Shown: positions 8,901 to 18,215, numbered from the stretch's first letter. The stretch is DNA of 64,000 nucleotides from Streptomyces sp. (GCF_019510245.1 NZ_JAEKKT010000127.1:62001-126000); one strand, 5' to 3'. Made by a program: numbers and translations. The notes: generated by a model not told the origin, from the letters alone.

Positions 8901-9506
8901 TCAGCGACGATGGACGCTGACGGCGTACCCGCCGCCGTCGTACGGGTCCGCGTCCCAGGTGGCGAACCGGTCGACGAGGGCGAGGCCGGCCGCGGCGCAG
9001 CAGTCGTCGTACTCCGGCAGGGTGAGGCCGGGCGGCACGGGCAGATGGGCCTCGTCCAGGCCGAAGCCGGCGACCAGCAGACCGCCCGGGCGCAGGGCCG
9101 CGGCCAGCCGCCCGACCACGGCGGCCTCGGTGCCGGCGGCGAGCAGCGGGAAGATGTTCCCCGCGGCGACCACGAGATCGAAGTCCGTCGCGACACCGAG
9201 CCGGCGGGGCTCGAACTCGGCCAGGTCGGCCTGGATCCACGGCAGTTGCGGCGCCTGCTCCCGCGCCACCGCCAGCATCGACGCGTCGAGGTCCACACCG
9301 ACGCAGTCGTACCCGAGCTCCGCGAGCCGGATCATGACCCGCCCGGTACCGCACCCGGCGTCCAGCACCCGCGCTCCGGCGGGCACGAGCGCCGCGCAGA
9401 GCCGTGCCTCACCGTGCACGTCCTTGCCGCTGCGGGCGACGGCGGCGAACCGTGCGGCGTACTCACGTCCGGACGTCCCACCGGTCAGCTCCTGCCAGCG
9501 ACTCAT
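8901..9506 (-). CDS. Class I SAM-dependent methyltransferase
   Basis: A 201-residue Rossmann-fold methyltransferase. Motif I is VLDAGCGTGRV, the acidic residue closing strand 2 is in GVDLDASML, and motif IV lies around FDLVVAAGNIF. LRPGGLLVAGFG is typical post-motif sequence. The frame is open further upstream, but the ATG at 9506 is preceded at the right distance by a -10 box (TATAGT, 7 bases before ATG), so the mRNA is probably leaderless and this start is preferred. The substrate is unknown. It stands alone. Confidence 0.88.
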   Translation of the reverse strand: MSRWQELTGGTSGREYAARFAAVARSGKDVHGEARLCAALVPAGARVLDAGCGTGRVMIRLAELGYDCVGVDLDASMLAVAREQAPQLPWIQADLAEFEPRRLGVATDFDLVVAAGNIFPLLAAGTEAAVVGRLAAALRPGGLLVAGFGLDEAHLPVPPGLTLPEYDDCCAAAGLALVDRFATWDADPYDGGGYAVSVHRR

Positions 9507-9998
9507 GGGACGAACTATAGGGCGACGGTGTGCCGGTCCATGAGGCGCCCAGGCATCCGCGAAGGCATCGCATCGGGAGACCGGGACCGTGCGACCGGGA
9601 CCACCGGTCCCCGAAGTCCGGCGTGCGAGTCCGACCCGCCGCGCCGTTCCCGCATGCGCCCTCGCCGCCCGGGGGACCCTGCACACTCGAGACCCGCTTC
9701 GCCGCGCCCGACTACTTCCTTTCGTCACGGGATGCCCGAACTGCTCCGCCGACACCCCCAGGGGCGCGGGAAGGGAGACGGAGGGTGGTGATGACCCACC
9801 GGGCACCGCAAGGGGAAGGATGTTGCCCCGCGCTGTGGGAACAGTCTGGTCGGCCGTCGCTGTTGCACCGGCCGGGGGGCCGGCACCGCGCGCGCCCTCG
9901 GGTCCGCACCGTACACGGTGAGCTGCTCTTCAGAGACGCCCGCTCAGGTGCCCGCCGCGGACCCGGACCCAGACCTTGTCACACAGGAGGACTGCTTC
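9507..9998. other. 492-bp intergenic region between divergent genes
   Basis: No convincing gene was found here. It contains the TATAGT -10 box of the leftward methyltransferase at its left end, a GC hairpin (CCGGCC-GGGG-GGCCGG) near 9870, and the ACAGGAGG ribosome site of the rightward deacetylase at its right end. Short open frames in it have poor codon bias and no ribosome sites. Confidence 0.5.
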
Positions 9999-10832
9999 AT
10001 GAACGACCGGCCCTTGACGCTCATGGCGGTACACGCCCACCCCGACGACGAGGCCACCGGAACCGGAGGCGTCCTCGCGCGGTACGCGGCGGAGGGCGTG
10101 CGCACGGTCCTCGTGACGTGTACCGACGGCGCCTGCGGCGACGGACCGGGGGGTGTCAAACCGGGCGATCCCGGGCACGATCCGGCGGCCGTCGCCGCGA
10201 TGCGCCGTCAGGAGCTCGAGGCGAGCTGTGACGTCCTGAAGATCAGCCATCTGGAGACGCTCGGCTACGCCGACTCCGGAATGATGGGCTGGCCGGCCAA
10301 CGACGCCCCCGGGTCCTTCTGGCGGACACCCGTGGCGGAGGGCGCTGCCCGGCTCGCGGAGCTGCTGCGCCGCTACCGCCCCGACGTGGTCGTCACCTAC
10401 GACGAGAACGGCTTCTACGGCCACCCCGACCACATCCAGGCCCACCGCATCACGATGGCGGCGCTGGCGATGACCGAGCCGACGCCGAAGGTGTACTGGA
10501 CGACGGCTCCGCGCTCGATGATGCAGCGGTTCGGGGAGGCCATGCGCGAGTTCGGTGCGGACGTACCGGAGCCGGATCCCGAGGAGGCCGCCGCGCTCGC
10601 GGAGATCGGGCTCCCCGACGACGAGATCACCACCTGGGTGGACACCACCGCGTTCGGCGGCCAGAAGTTCGACGCGCTGGCCGCGCATGCCAGCCAGGGC
10701 GAGAACATCTTCTTCCTCAAGATGGGCCGGGAGAGGTTCACCGAGCTGATGGGCGTGGAGACCTTCGTCCGGGTCCAGGACACCACCGGCGCGGCCGTAC
10801 CCGAGAACGACCTCTTCGCCGGACTGCGCTGA
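9999..10832 (+). CDS. PIG-L/LmbE-family zinc deacetylase (Mca/MshB-like)
   Basis: A 277-residue member of the PIG-L deacetylase family. The zinc site is visible as AHPDDE near the N-terminus and HPDH in the middle (YGHPDHIQAH). Family members in actinobacteria hydrolyse N-acyl groups from glucosamine derivatives, including mycothiol biosynthesis (MshB) and mycothiol S-conjugate cleavage (Mca). This protein resembles that branch, but no mycothiol genes are adjacent, so the substrate is open. The ATG at 9999 follows ACAGGAGG and was preferred over an in-frame upstream extension. An imperfect hairpin follows the stop. Confidence 0.85.
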   Translation: MNDRPLTLMAVHAHPDDEATGTGGVLARYAAEGVRTVLVTCTDGACGDGPGGVKPGDPGHDPAAVAAMRRQELEASCDVLKISHLETLGYADSGMMGWPANDAPGSFWRTPVAEGAARLAELLRRYRPDVVVTYDENGFYGHPDHIQAHRITMAALAMTEPTPKVYWTTAPRSMMQRFGEAMREFGADVPEPDPEEAAALAEIGLPDDEITTWVDTTAFGGQKFDALAAHASQGENIFFLKMGRERFTELMGVETFVRVQDTTGAAVPENDLFAGLR

Positions 10833-10879
10833 CCCGCCCGCCCGGGGGGCCGCACCGGCGTCGGGACGACACCCGGAAG

Positions 10880-10898
10880 CCCAGGTCAGAGTCCTGGG
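10880..10898. terminator. Hairpin downstream of the deacetylase gene
   Basis: CCCAGG-tcagagt-CCTGGG is a perfect 6-bp stem, followed by a second small stem (GGGG/CCCC) just beyond. There is no T-run, as is usual in this G+C range. It fits a terminator for the gene ending at 10832. Confidence 0.4.
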
Positions 10899-10997
10899 AA
10901 GGGGTGGTAACCCCCGGGAGGCCCGGAGGCGGTCCCCCTGCGGATCCGGTGGCTGGCCCGCTGTCGACGCGGTGCGGCCACGACAAGACTCGGCGGC

Positions 10998-12059
10998 ATG
11001 ACGCTCTCCATCGACGCTCCCGTCGCGCCCGCCGTCCCCGGGCGGCCCTCCGGTCCCGGCAGCGATTTCGCCAGGCTTTCCCGACGCATCGGCGAGGCAG
11101 GTCTGCTGGACCGGCGCCCGGGCTACTACACCGTGCGGCTCGGCATGGTGATCGTGGCCCTGCTCGGTGGCGCGGCGGCCTTCTTCGCGCTCGGCGACAG
11201 CTGGTGGCAGCTGGCTCTCGCCGCCGCCATGGCCCTCGTCTTCGGCCAAGTGGCGCTCGTGGCCCATGACCTGGCTCACCGTCAGGTGTTCCGCCGGCGC
11301 CGCCCGAGCGAGACGTGGGGCCGCCTCTTCGGCAACCTCGCCATCGGCATGAGCTACGGGTGGTGGATGAACAAGCACACCCGGCACCACGCCAACCCCA
11401 ACCACGAGGAGCTCGATCCCGACGTCGCTCCGGACATCCTCGTGTGGTCCACCGACCAGGCACGCGACAGCAGCGGCCTGGCCCGGCTCATCGGCGGCCA
11501 CCAGGCGTTCCTGTTCTTCCCGCTGCTGACGCTGGAGGGTTTCAACCTGCATGTGTCGAGCGTGCGGGCGCTGCGCTCGCCGTCCATGAAGAGCCGGGCG
11601 ACGGAGGGCGCGCTGCTCCTCCTGCACTTCGCGGCGTACCTGTCCGCGCTGTTCCTGGTGCTCTCCCCCGGCAAGGCCGTGGCGTTCCTCGCCGTGCACC
11701 AGTGTCTGTTCGGTGTCTATCTCGGCTGTACGTTCGCCCCGAACCACAAGGGCATGCCCACCTTCACCGGCGACGAGCGGCCCGACTTCCTGCGGCGTCA
11801 GGTGCTCACCTCCCGCAACGTGAGGGGCGGCCGGTTCACGGACGTGCTGCTCGGCGGGCTCAACTACCAGATCGAACACCACCTGTTCCCGAGCATGCCC
11901 ACGCCTCATCTGCGGCGCGCCCAGGTGATCGTGCGCGGGTACTGCGCGGAGATCGGTGTGCCGTACCACGAGACCGGGCTGCTGCAGTCCTACCGCGAAG
12001 CCCTCACCCACCTGCACCGGGTGGGAGAGCCCCTCAGGCGCCGGGGCAAGGCGTCCTGA
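10998..12059 (+). CDS. Membrane fatty-acid desaturase
   Basis: A 353-residue integral-membrane di-iron desaturase. All three histidine boxes are present: HDLAH, HTRHH and the C-terminal QIEHH, the last typical of front-end or acyl-lipid desaturases. Hydrophobic segments lie near residues 48-90 and 170-230. It introduces a double bond into membrane acyl chains, normally using a ferredoxin or cytochrome b5-like donor; none is encoded next to it. The ATG at 10998 has no clear ribosome site, but AAGACT ends 7 bases upstream, so a leaderless start is possible. A stress or cold-response role is inferred from the family. Confidence 0.9.
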   Translation: MTLSIDAPVAPAVPGRPSGPGSDFARLSRRIGEAGLLDRRPGYYTVRLGMVIVALLGGAAAFFALGDSWWQLALAAAMALVFGQVALVAHDLAHRQVFRRRRPSETWGRLFGNLAIGMSYGWWMNKHTRHHANPNHEELDPDVAPDILVWSTDQARDSSGLARLIGGHQAFLFFPLLTLEGFNLHVSSVRALRSPSMKSRATEGALLLLHFAAYLSALFLVLSPGKAVAFLAVHQCLFGVYLGCTFAPNHKGMPTFTGDERPDFLRRQVLTSRNVRGGRFTDVLLGGLNYQIEHHLFPSMPTPHLRRAQVIVRGYCAEIGVPYHETGLLQSYREALTHLHRVGEPLRRRGKAS

Positions 12060-12104
12060 CGCCGAGGCCGGACGCCGTCGGCAACGGTTTCACCCGGGGC
12101 CTTG

Positions 12105-12329
12105 TTACGAGGCGCTTGTCGGAGGTCGCAGAGCGGCGGCGCCTGCCCGTACCATCGCGGACACCGGTGACCTCGCCCATTGCACGAGGTCGCGCGGCAG
12201 GCCGGTGTCGAGCTCGATGGTCAACCGCACGTAACGGGTGTGCAGATGGGTGACTTTCACGGGACGCGGTACGACCGCGTCCGGCCCGCGCTTCAATGCG
12301 GCTCGGTAGGTGTCCTTGCGCTGGTTCAT
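12105..12329 (-). CDS. Small basic protein downstream of ParA (ParB-like partner candidate)
   Basis: A 74-residue protein starting with an ATG that overlaps the ParA stop (ATGA), so it is co-translated with ParA. It is basic at the N-terminus (MNQRKDTYRAALKRG) and has a beta-like segment (RYVRLTIELD) followed by a helix (LPRDLVQWARS), reminiscent of ribbon-helix-helix centromere-binding proteins. Plasmid type Ib partition cassettes consist of a small ParA followed by just such a protein. The Ala/Pro-rich C-terminus looks poorly conserved and may be truncated. Function as ParB is inferred from position. Confidence 0.6.
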   Translation of the reverse strand: MNQRKDTYRAALKRGPDAVVPRPVKVTHLHTRYVRLTIELDTGLPRDLVQWARSPVSAMVRAGAAALRPPTSAS

Positions 12330-12961
12330 GCCGTGTCCTGTCGCTTGATGAGTTCGTCCGCGAGGTCCATGTACGCCGTGCCCTTGACCTGCACCTGGCT
12401 TCCGAACGACTGGGCGTACAGGTCGAGCCGCGGAATGTGGGTGGACAACACGTCGAAACCCCGCTCGGTGAGAGCTTCGCGGGCGTCGGCGTCGGGACCT
12501 GTGCGCGTGGCCTCGGCCCGGTTCGTCTGGTTCAGCAGCACGGCGGCGTGGGCGGGCTGGGCGCGCAGGGACTGTACGTCGCCCATCTCGCCGCCGATGG
12601 GTGCCATGCGGTCCAGCTCGATGGGGGCCGGGGTGACCGGCACGATCCATTCGCCGGCGTATCTCATGATGCTGCGGGCGATGTGTGCGTGGTCCTCCAG
12701 TTGCGGAGCGTCGAACACGACGGCCCGCCGGTCGCCCAGGAAGTCGTTCACGCGCCGGTGCACATCGCCCACCGGGAGGGCGACCACCGGAAACGGGAAA
12801 CCGCCTGCGAGCTCGCTCCAGCGCAGCGCGGAGGAAGCGGGGTCACTGTCGACCAGCAGCGGTGGGATGCCCGACTCGTGGAGTGCATGGGCCAACCAGA
12901 CCGCGCTGGTCGTCTTTCCCACCCCGGGCTTCAGGTTCACGAAGGCGTAACTCAGCGACAC
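12326..12961 (-). CDS. ParA-family partition ATPase (plasmid-type)
   Basis: A 211-residue deviant-Walker ATPase. The P-loop is FVNLKPGVGKTTSA, with the signature lysine and a Pro where Gly is usual. LLVDSDPASSA and VVFDAPQLEDH follow. It lacks the N-terminal helix-turn-helix of long ParA proteins, so it belongs to the short plasmid-type class. The GTG at 12961 is chosen because TACGTT ends 7 bases before it, the leaderless pattern; a TTG at 12970 is the alternative. A small gene overlaps its stop. Such pairs segregate low-copy plasmids, so this suggests a plasmid remnant or integrated element in the chromosome. Confidence 0.88.
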   Translation of the reverse strand: MSLSYAFVNLKPGVGKTTSAVWLAHALHESGIPPLLVDSDPASSALRWSELAGGFPFPVVALPVGDVHRRVNDFLGDRRAVVFDAPQLEDHAHIARSIMRYAGEWIVPVTPAPIELDRMAPIGGEMGDVQSLRAQPAHAAVLLNQTNRAEATRTGPDADAREALTERGFDVLSTHIPRLDLYAQSFGSQVQVKGTAYMDLADELIKRQDTA

Positions 12962-13177
12962 ACGAGCCAACGTATGGCCGCGAGCGGCTGCCGGCCGTCG
13001 ACTCGGGGCACAGAGGCCCTCCGTTCACCCTGCGGCGCCGGGGAATCATTCGTATGGGCCAGTACGGTCCGGCCCGGCGTGCTGTCGCCGAACGGATCGG
13101 GCCGGCGACGTACCACGATGCGCTTCGTCCCGGGAAACGGGCGGCAGGGTCCCCCTGGTGCGCGGTACGGTGCGCCG

Positions 13178-13612
13178 ATGTCAGCGATCAAGAAGTTCCA
13201 GGTCACCTTCGACTGCGCGGACCCCGAGCGCCTCGCCCGCTTCTGGTGCGAGGTGCTGGGGTACGTCACACCGCCGCCGCCGGAGGGGTTCGCCACCTGG
13301 GAGGATTACAACGGCACCCTGCCCCCTGAGAAGCGGGGTGCATGGTTCGCGTGCAGTGATCCCTCGGGGGTGGGGCCGCGTCTGTTCTTCCAGCGCGTGC
13401 CCGAAGGCAAGGCCGTCAAGAACCGGGTGCATCTCGACGTCCGGGTCGGCACCGGGCTCGTGGGCGACGAGCGCCTCGCCACTCTCGAGGCCGAGTGCGC
13501 GCGACTGGTCGCGCTCGGTGCGACCCATGTGCAGACGCTGTATGCCGATGAGGAGAACGAGTCGTGCATTCCCATGCTGGACATCGAGGGCAACGAGTTC
13601 TGTGTCGACTGA
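13178..13612 (+). CDS. VOC-family (glyoxalase/bleomycin-resistance fold) protein
   Basis: A 144-residue single-domain VOC protein. It begins with the typical FQVTFDCADPERLARFWCEV element and has a second half starting NRVHLDVRVG and ending MLDIEGNEFCVD, the conserved Glu position of the metal site. VOC proteins are metal-dependent lyases, dioxygenases or drug-binding proteins; no specific substrate can be given. The ATG at 13178 is preceded by TACGGT with a 6-base gap, so it is probably leaderless. It is divergent from the ParA gene. Confidence 0.85.
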   Translation: MSAIKKFQVTFDCADPERLARFWCEVLGYVTPPPPEGFATWEDYNGTLPPEKRGAWFACSDPSGVGPRLFFQRVPEGKAVKNRVHLDVRVGTGLVGDERLATLEAECARLVALGATHVQTLYADEENESCIPMLDIEGNEFCVD

Positions 13613-13624
13613 GCAGCGTAAGGC

Positions 13625-14590
13625 TCAGTGCGGGAACGCCCGCGGCGGACGCTGGCGGGGCAGCGTGCTGCGGAACTCCTCGATCACGGAACTCACCTGC
13701 CGCATCAGAGAAGTCCCCTCCAGCAGACCGAGGTAGAGATTGTGGCGGGCCAGTCCGGGCAGGTCCACGCAGAAGTAGAGGGCCATCAGCGGGTTGACGA
13801 ACAACTCGCCGCCCTTGGTCCTCTCCGTGAAACGGACGTCGCCGAAGTCACCCCGCACGGCGGCGGCGACGGACCCGTTCACGATGCTCGGGTGGCTCGC
13901 GGTGTGGCGCTGGGCGTGCGCCACCGCGTCGAGGTAGAGCGCGCCCTCCCGTGCCGCCCCGAGCAGCGAGAACGCCCCGAGATAGGCGCCGTCCCGGTCC
14001 AGGGCGGCCAGGTTCTCCAGTACGAGCGAGTGGTTCACGCCGTGGTACGCGTCCACCCCGAAGCCGAGGCAGGCCACCAACCGGTGCGGGACCTCGTCGA
14101 GCCCGCTCACGGCGGCCAGGCTCGCCATGTCCTCCTCCGGGGTGCCGAGGCCGTGTTCGTCGCCGCGCATCAGGATGTCGGTCCCGCCGTCCACCAGCAC
14201 GACCGCGTCGACACCGCCGAGATGCGCGATCAGCGTCCGGTAGGCCGCCCGCAGCGGGGCGACCCCGACACTCGGGAACGCGTACACGGTCGCCGGCAGT
14301 TCCTGCGCCGCGAGCCACCGGGCGAGCGTCCGTTCGGGGAAGTAGTCCCCGCGCAGGGGCGTGTCGGGCCCGACAGCGGCGACGTCCTGGTCCACCCACA
14401 CGTCGAGGTCCAGGCCGTACAGGTCGGCGAAGGAAAGGTTGGCGAGGTGCACCTCCTTGCCGGCCGACCGCAGCGCGAGTGCGAGCGGCAGCCCGGCGTA
14501 CACGTCGAAGCCGCCGCCCGCACCGGCGACGAGCACCCGTCGTGCGTCGCGCAGGCGGGTGAAGAACGCGGGTTCCCCCAGAGAGATCAC
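13625..14590 (-). CDS. DUF1152 domain-containing protein
   Basis: A 321-residue protein of the DUF1152 family, recognised by VAGAGGGFDVYAGLPLALAL near the start and DGGTDILMRGDEHGLGTPEE in the middle. The glycine-rich opening looks like a nucleotide-binding Rossmann-type loop. The function of the family is not established. It starts at GTG 14590, with TAGCGT ending 6 bases upstream, indicating a leaderless transcript. It converges with the VOC gene, with 12 bp between stops. Confidence 0.85.
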   Translation of the reverse strand: MISLGEPAFFTRLRDARRVLVAGAGGGFDVYAGLPLALALRSAGKEVHLANLSFADLYGLDLDVWVDQDVAAVGPDTPLRGDYFPERTLARWLAAQELPATVYAFPSVGVAPLRAAYRTLIAHLGGVDAVVLVDGGTDILMRGDEHGLGTPEEDMASLAAVSGLDEVPHRLVACLGFGVDAYHGVNHSLVLENLAALDRDGAYLGAFSLLGAAREGALYLDAVAHAQRHTASHPSIVNGSVAAAVRGDFGDVRFTERTKGGELFVNPLMALYFCVDLPGLARHNLYLGLLEGTSLMRQVSSVIEEFRSTLPRQRPPRAFPH

Positions 14591-14651
14591 CGCAGGACGC
14601 TAGCAGGAGGGCGGGCCGGGACCGTGCCGATACCGCCCTTCGACGTCTTGA

Positions 14652-14939
14652 TCAGCTCGGCCGGGGAGAGCCGACGAGGCGCTCGACCGTGGTCGTGCGT
14701 CGGAAGCCGGGCACGAAGTGCTTCAGTACGTCCGCGTTCACGGTTCCGTCGGTGGTCTCCGGGCGGTACTTGAGTCCGTCGACGAATGCCTGCAAGAACT
14801 CGTTCTTGAAGTCGCCCAGCGGGTGGACGGCGGTGATCTCGTCCACCTGGCTGCGGTCCAGCTCGTCCAGGCCCAGACCCGGCACGTCCGTCAGCACCCC
14901 GAAGTTCGTGATGGCGATCTCCGCCTCGGTCCTGGCCAT
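14652..14939 (-). pseudogene. Short C-terminal remnant resembling an HD-domain phosphohydrolase
   Basis: A 95-residue open frame without the HD catalytic residues. Its sequence (LTDVPGLGLDELDRSQVDEI, then FKNEFLQAFVDGLKYRPETT and HFVPGFRRTTTVERLVGSP) resembles the last third of streptomycete cyanamide-hydratase-type HD proteins, where a helix of this kind follows the metal-binding core. The N-terminal 10 residues look unrelated and there is no clear ribosome site. I therefore read it as the leftover of a longer gene, though an expressed small protein is not excluded. The family match is from memory of the pattern. Confidence 0.5.
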
Positions 14940-15093
14940 GAGTCACCCGAATCCGGACAGGCGGGGCGCGGGGGTAGGACTCCGCTGCCCGACGGTTCGG
15001 CCCACCCTACTCGGGAGCCCTCACTTCAGCGCGCCGGGCTGTCAGCTGTCCCCTGCACTGGAGGGACCGGCACATGTGCGGCATATTTACTTT

Positions 15094-17130
15094 ATGTCCA
15101 CCGATGGCGCCAAGCCCTCGGCCGAAGAGTGGGCTGCGGAACCGAGCGACGTCCTGGCAGTGCTCAGTGCCGACATGACGGTCTCCGTGTGGACCGGCGC
15201 GGCCGAGCGACTGTGGGGCTACACGGCTGACCAGGTGCTTCACAGTCCCGCCGGGGGGCTGCTGGTTCCGGGCACCCCTGAAATCGCCGGTGTCCTAGCC
15301 GGCAGCCCGTGGTCGGGGCGGGTGCGAATCCGCCGCCGCGACGGCCATGAGGCCACGGTGGACCTGCGGGTCACCCCGCTGAGCACTGACGGGGGAGTGG
15401 GTTGGCTCGTATGGGGGCCGAACACGTTCGGCCGGCCATCCCTCGATCCGGCTGCGGTGGATGCGCTCTTCCACCACTCGCCGATCAGTCTGGCCATCTG
15501 GGACCGGGGATTGCGCTGCGTCTGGTTCAACGACAGCGTTCACAACCGGGACATCTACCACTCCGAGCCGGAGTTGGGCGGCCATGTCACCGACATGGTC
15601 CGGGCTCGTCACCCGGAGTTCCTGGAACGAGCCATGGAACGCGTCTTCCGCAACGGCCTGCCGCTCCTCGGACACGAACTGTGGCCCGTCAAGGATCAGG
15701 CTCCCGACCGGTACTACCGTGTCGCCCTGATTCGTCTCGACGGAGCGGACGGACGGCCGCTGGGCGTGTGCTCTGCGGCCGTGGAGGCCGACGCGGGGCG
15801 GGAAAGCGGACGACTTCGCCTGCTCAACGAAGCGAAAAGCCGCATCGGGACGGATCTGGACCCTTTGGTCACCAGTCAGAGACTGGCGGAGACAGCGGTA
15901 CCGGACCTCGCCGACTACGTCACCATCGACCTCGTGCAGGCCGTGCCGATGGACAAGGAGCCGCTGAGACGCCTCAGGTCCACCGATACGAGCATCCCCG
16001 GCTTCTATCGCGCAGGCACCGCATCCATCCACGACGACCTTCGCGAGTCTCTCTGGGCGCGCGGAACGCCGGTCTACGTACCACCGGCCTCGCCGTTCAC
16101 CACCGTACTCAAAGAGCGCAGGTCTCACTTCGAGCCCGTTCTCGACACCTCCCCCGGCACCTGGCTGGACGACGACTCGGACCGGGCCCGGGTCATTCAC
16201 CTGACCGGAATGCACTCCCTCATGATCGTCCCGCTGCAGGCCCGCGGTGCGATGCTCGGCATCGCCGTCCTGGTGCGCAGCCAGAATCCGGTCCCGTTCA
16301 GCAGAGCGGACCTGGCCCTGGCGGAGGAACTCGCGGCCCGGGCCGCACTGATCATCGACAACGCCTTGCGATACACACGAGGGCGCACGGCAGCGCTCGC
16401 CATCCAACGCGACCTGATGCCGCACCGTCTGTCAGGAGGAAACACGGTGGAGGTGGCCACCCGCTACCTGCCCGCGGACACACAGGGCGGCGTCGGCGGC
16501 GACTGGTTCGACGTCATACAACTGTCCGATGCCCGCGTGGCCCTGGTCGTGGGAGACGTTGTCGGTCACGGCGTCAAGGCAGCGGTGACCATGGGACGCC
16601 TGCGTGCCACGATCCGTGCGTTCAGCAAGGTGGCATTGCCGCCCGACGAATTGCTGCGTCTCATGGATGAGCTCGCCGTCGACGTCGCCCGGGAGCGTTC
16701 CGACGAGGGCACCTCCACGGTGCCGGCGTTCAACGCCACCTGTCTCTACGGTGTGTACGACCCACAGTCCCAGCGGTGCACCATGGCCAGTGCCGGCCAT
16801 CCCCCACCCGCGATCATCTTCCCGGACGGATCGGTCGAGTTCGTCGAAGTACCGCCAGGTGCCCCCATCGGGGTGGGACTGGGCTCCTACGAATCGACCG
16901 AAGTGGAGCTACCGGACAGTAGCGTGATCGGGCTGTACAGCGATGGCCTGATCGAGGGGGACCACGACATCGACCGCGGACTGCAGCGGCTGCGCACCGC
17001 GCTCACCGGCCCTGTTTCCAGTCTGGACGACCTGTGCACGTCGGTCCTCGACACTCTCGCCCCTGACGGGCCGGCGGACGACGACATCGCCCTCCTCCTG
17101 GCCCGTACCCGCTCTGCCGCTGACCCGTAG
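15094..17130 (+). CDS. PAS-GAF-PP2C (SpoIIE/RsbU-type) serine phosphatase
   Basis: A 678-residue cytoplasmic signalling phosphatase. Two PAS-like segments occupy about residues 20-110 and 135-240, a GAF domain about 265-425 (ending at SRADLALAEELAARAALIID), and a PP2C/SpoIIE domain about 440-670. The metal-site motifs GGVGGDWFDVI, VGDVVGHGVKAA and GLYSDGLIEG are intact. There is no C-terminal anti-sigma kinase domain. Such proteins dephosphorylate anti-anti-sigma factors and release sigma factors of the sigma-B type. The ATG at 15094 lies in an AT-rich stretch (CATATTTACTTT) that may contain the -10 box. Confidence 0.9.
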   Translation: MSTDGAKPSAEEWAAEPSDVLAVLSADMTVSVWTGAAERLWGYTADQVLHSPAGGLLVPGTPEIAGVLAGSPWSGRVRIRRRDGHEATVDLRVTPLSTDGGVGWLVWGPNTFGRPSLDPAAVDALFHHSPISLAIWDRGLRCVWFNDSVHNRDIYHSEPELGGHVTDMVRARHPEFLERAMERVFRNGLPLLGHELWPVKDQAPDRYYRVALIRLDGADGRPLGVCSAAVEADAGRESGRLRLLNEAKSRIGTDLDPLVTSQRLAETAVPDLADYVTIDLVQAVPMDKEPLRRLRSTDTSIPGFYRAGTASIHDDLRESLWARGTPVYVPPASPFTTVLKERRSHFEPVLDTSPGTWLDDDSDRARVIHLTGMHSLMIVPLQARGAMLGIAVLVRSQNPVPFSRADLALAEELAARAALIIDNALRYTRGRTAALAIQRDLMPHRLSGGNTVEVATRYLPADTQGGVGGDWFDVIQLSDARVALVVGDVVGHGVKAAVTMGRLRATIRAFSKVALPPDELLRLMDELAVDVARERSDEGTSTVPAFNATCLYGVYDPQSQRCTMASAGHPPPAIIFPDGSVEFVEVPPGAPIGVGLGSYESTEVELPDSSVIGLYSDGLIEGDHDIDRGLQRLRTALTGPVSSLDDLCTSVLDTLAPDGPADDDIALLLARTRSAADP

Positions 17131-17156
17131 CGACGCGGCAGTACGAGGCACCTGGC

Positions 17157-17987
17157 ATGGATACGTTCACAAGCTCCCTTGACCAGGCACAACAGGGCCA
17201 ACACCCTGGAGGAGGGGGTGTCACGGCGGCCGAGATCGAGGTGGACGGCGAGGTGGTCCGGGACCGGGCCACGGGCGTGGACCGCGTCGACGCGTCAAGC
17301 GTCGGTCGGTTGCGGGCCACGCAAGCGGACCCGAGCTTCGACACGAACTCCGGCGGGGGCGTGCCCACCGGTGGCCTCGACGTGCCACCGACGGCCCGCA
17401 CGGCGGTGGCCTGGATCCCGCCTGCGGAGCTGTGGCCGCCGATCCAGGACGTCCGCCGGGACTACGATCCGCAGATCCACCGCTGGCCGCCGCACGTCAA
17501 CGTGCTCTTCGGTTTCGTGCCGGAGTCCGACTTCGAGCAGGCCGCCCCGCTGCTCGCCGCGGCGACGGCCGGGATTCCGGTCTTCACCGCACGGCTGGAC
17601 GGGGTGCGCGCCTTCCGGCACAGGGCGTACTCCACCGTGTGGCTCGACCCGACGGCAGCCGGCGAGACGCCCTGGGCGGACCTGCACCACGTACTGGAGC
17701 AGCGGTTCCCGCGCTGCCGTGGGCCCGCCGGGAACTTCACCCCGCACCTGTCCTTGGGGCGGACCCAGGACCTGCGGCGGGTCAGCACCGACTGCGCCAC
17801 CCGGCTCGACGCCATGACGGCGACGGTGTGGGAACTCGTCCTTCTGTCTCGCAGGGGCCACGAGCCGATGCACCCGCGGGCCACGGTCGCCCTGCGCACG
17901 GGAGAGGTCCGCTGGCTGCCCGCACCCGGCCTCGAAGCACCGGGTCCGGAGGACACCGCATGGCTCTCCGAGATCACCGACAGGTGA
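17157..17987 (+). CDS. 2H-type phosphoesterase (2'-5' RNA ligase/LigT superfamily)
   Basis: From about residue 75 this 276-residue frame matches 2H phosphoesterases: first motif WPPHVNVLFGF and second motif FTPHLSLGR. The first motif reads HVN rather than the usual HxT/S, while the second is canonical. Members process 2'-5' or cyclic phosphodiester ends of RNA or nucleotides. The first 70 residues (Gly-rich, low complexity) look unconserved, so the true start may be further in. The given ATG has GAGG 8 bases upstream and begins 26 bp after the phosphatase gene, so the two may be co-transcribed. Confidence 0.78.
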   Translation: MDTFTSSLDQAQQGQHPGGGGVTAAEIEVDGEVVRDRATGVDRVDASSVGRLRATQADPSFDTNSGGGVPTGGLDVPPTARTAVAWIPPAELWPPIQDVRRDYDPQIHRWPPHVNVLFGFVPESDFEQAAPLLAAATAGIPVFTARLDGVRAFRHRAYSTVWLDPTAAGETPWADLHHVLEQRFPRCRGPAGNFTPHLSLGRTQDLRRVSTDCATRLDAMTATVWELVLLSRRGHEPMHPRATVALRTGEVRWLPAPGLEAPGPEDTAWLSEITDR

Positions 17988-18215
17988 GCAGCCAGGAGAT
18001 TCCCTTGAGCTGCGGTCCTGCGCTCAGGGGCCTGCCCGTCCGGCCGTCCGGCAGAACCTCGGCCAGAACCTCGGCGGCGCTCTCGCAACGCGTGGAATTC
18101 GCCACAATTCCTATCTTCAGCGCGGATGAATCCATAAAAGTAGTTCTTTACAGCTGGTTGCACTCGGCGGGGAACCAGCTCCAGGGATTCACGACCCGCG
18201 TCACGGGAGAAGCGT

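Noticed and set aside
9930..12017. Long minus-strand frame covering the deacetylase and desaturase
   Set aside because: It is antisense to two well-supported genes and crosses their intergenic region; it shows no recognisable motifs.
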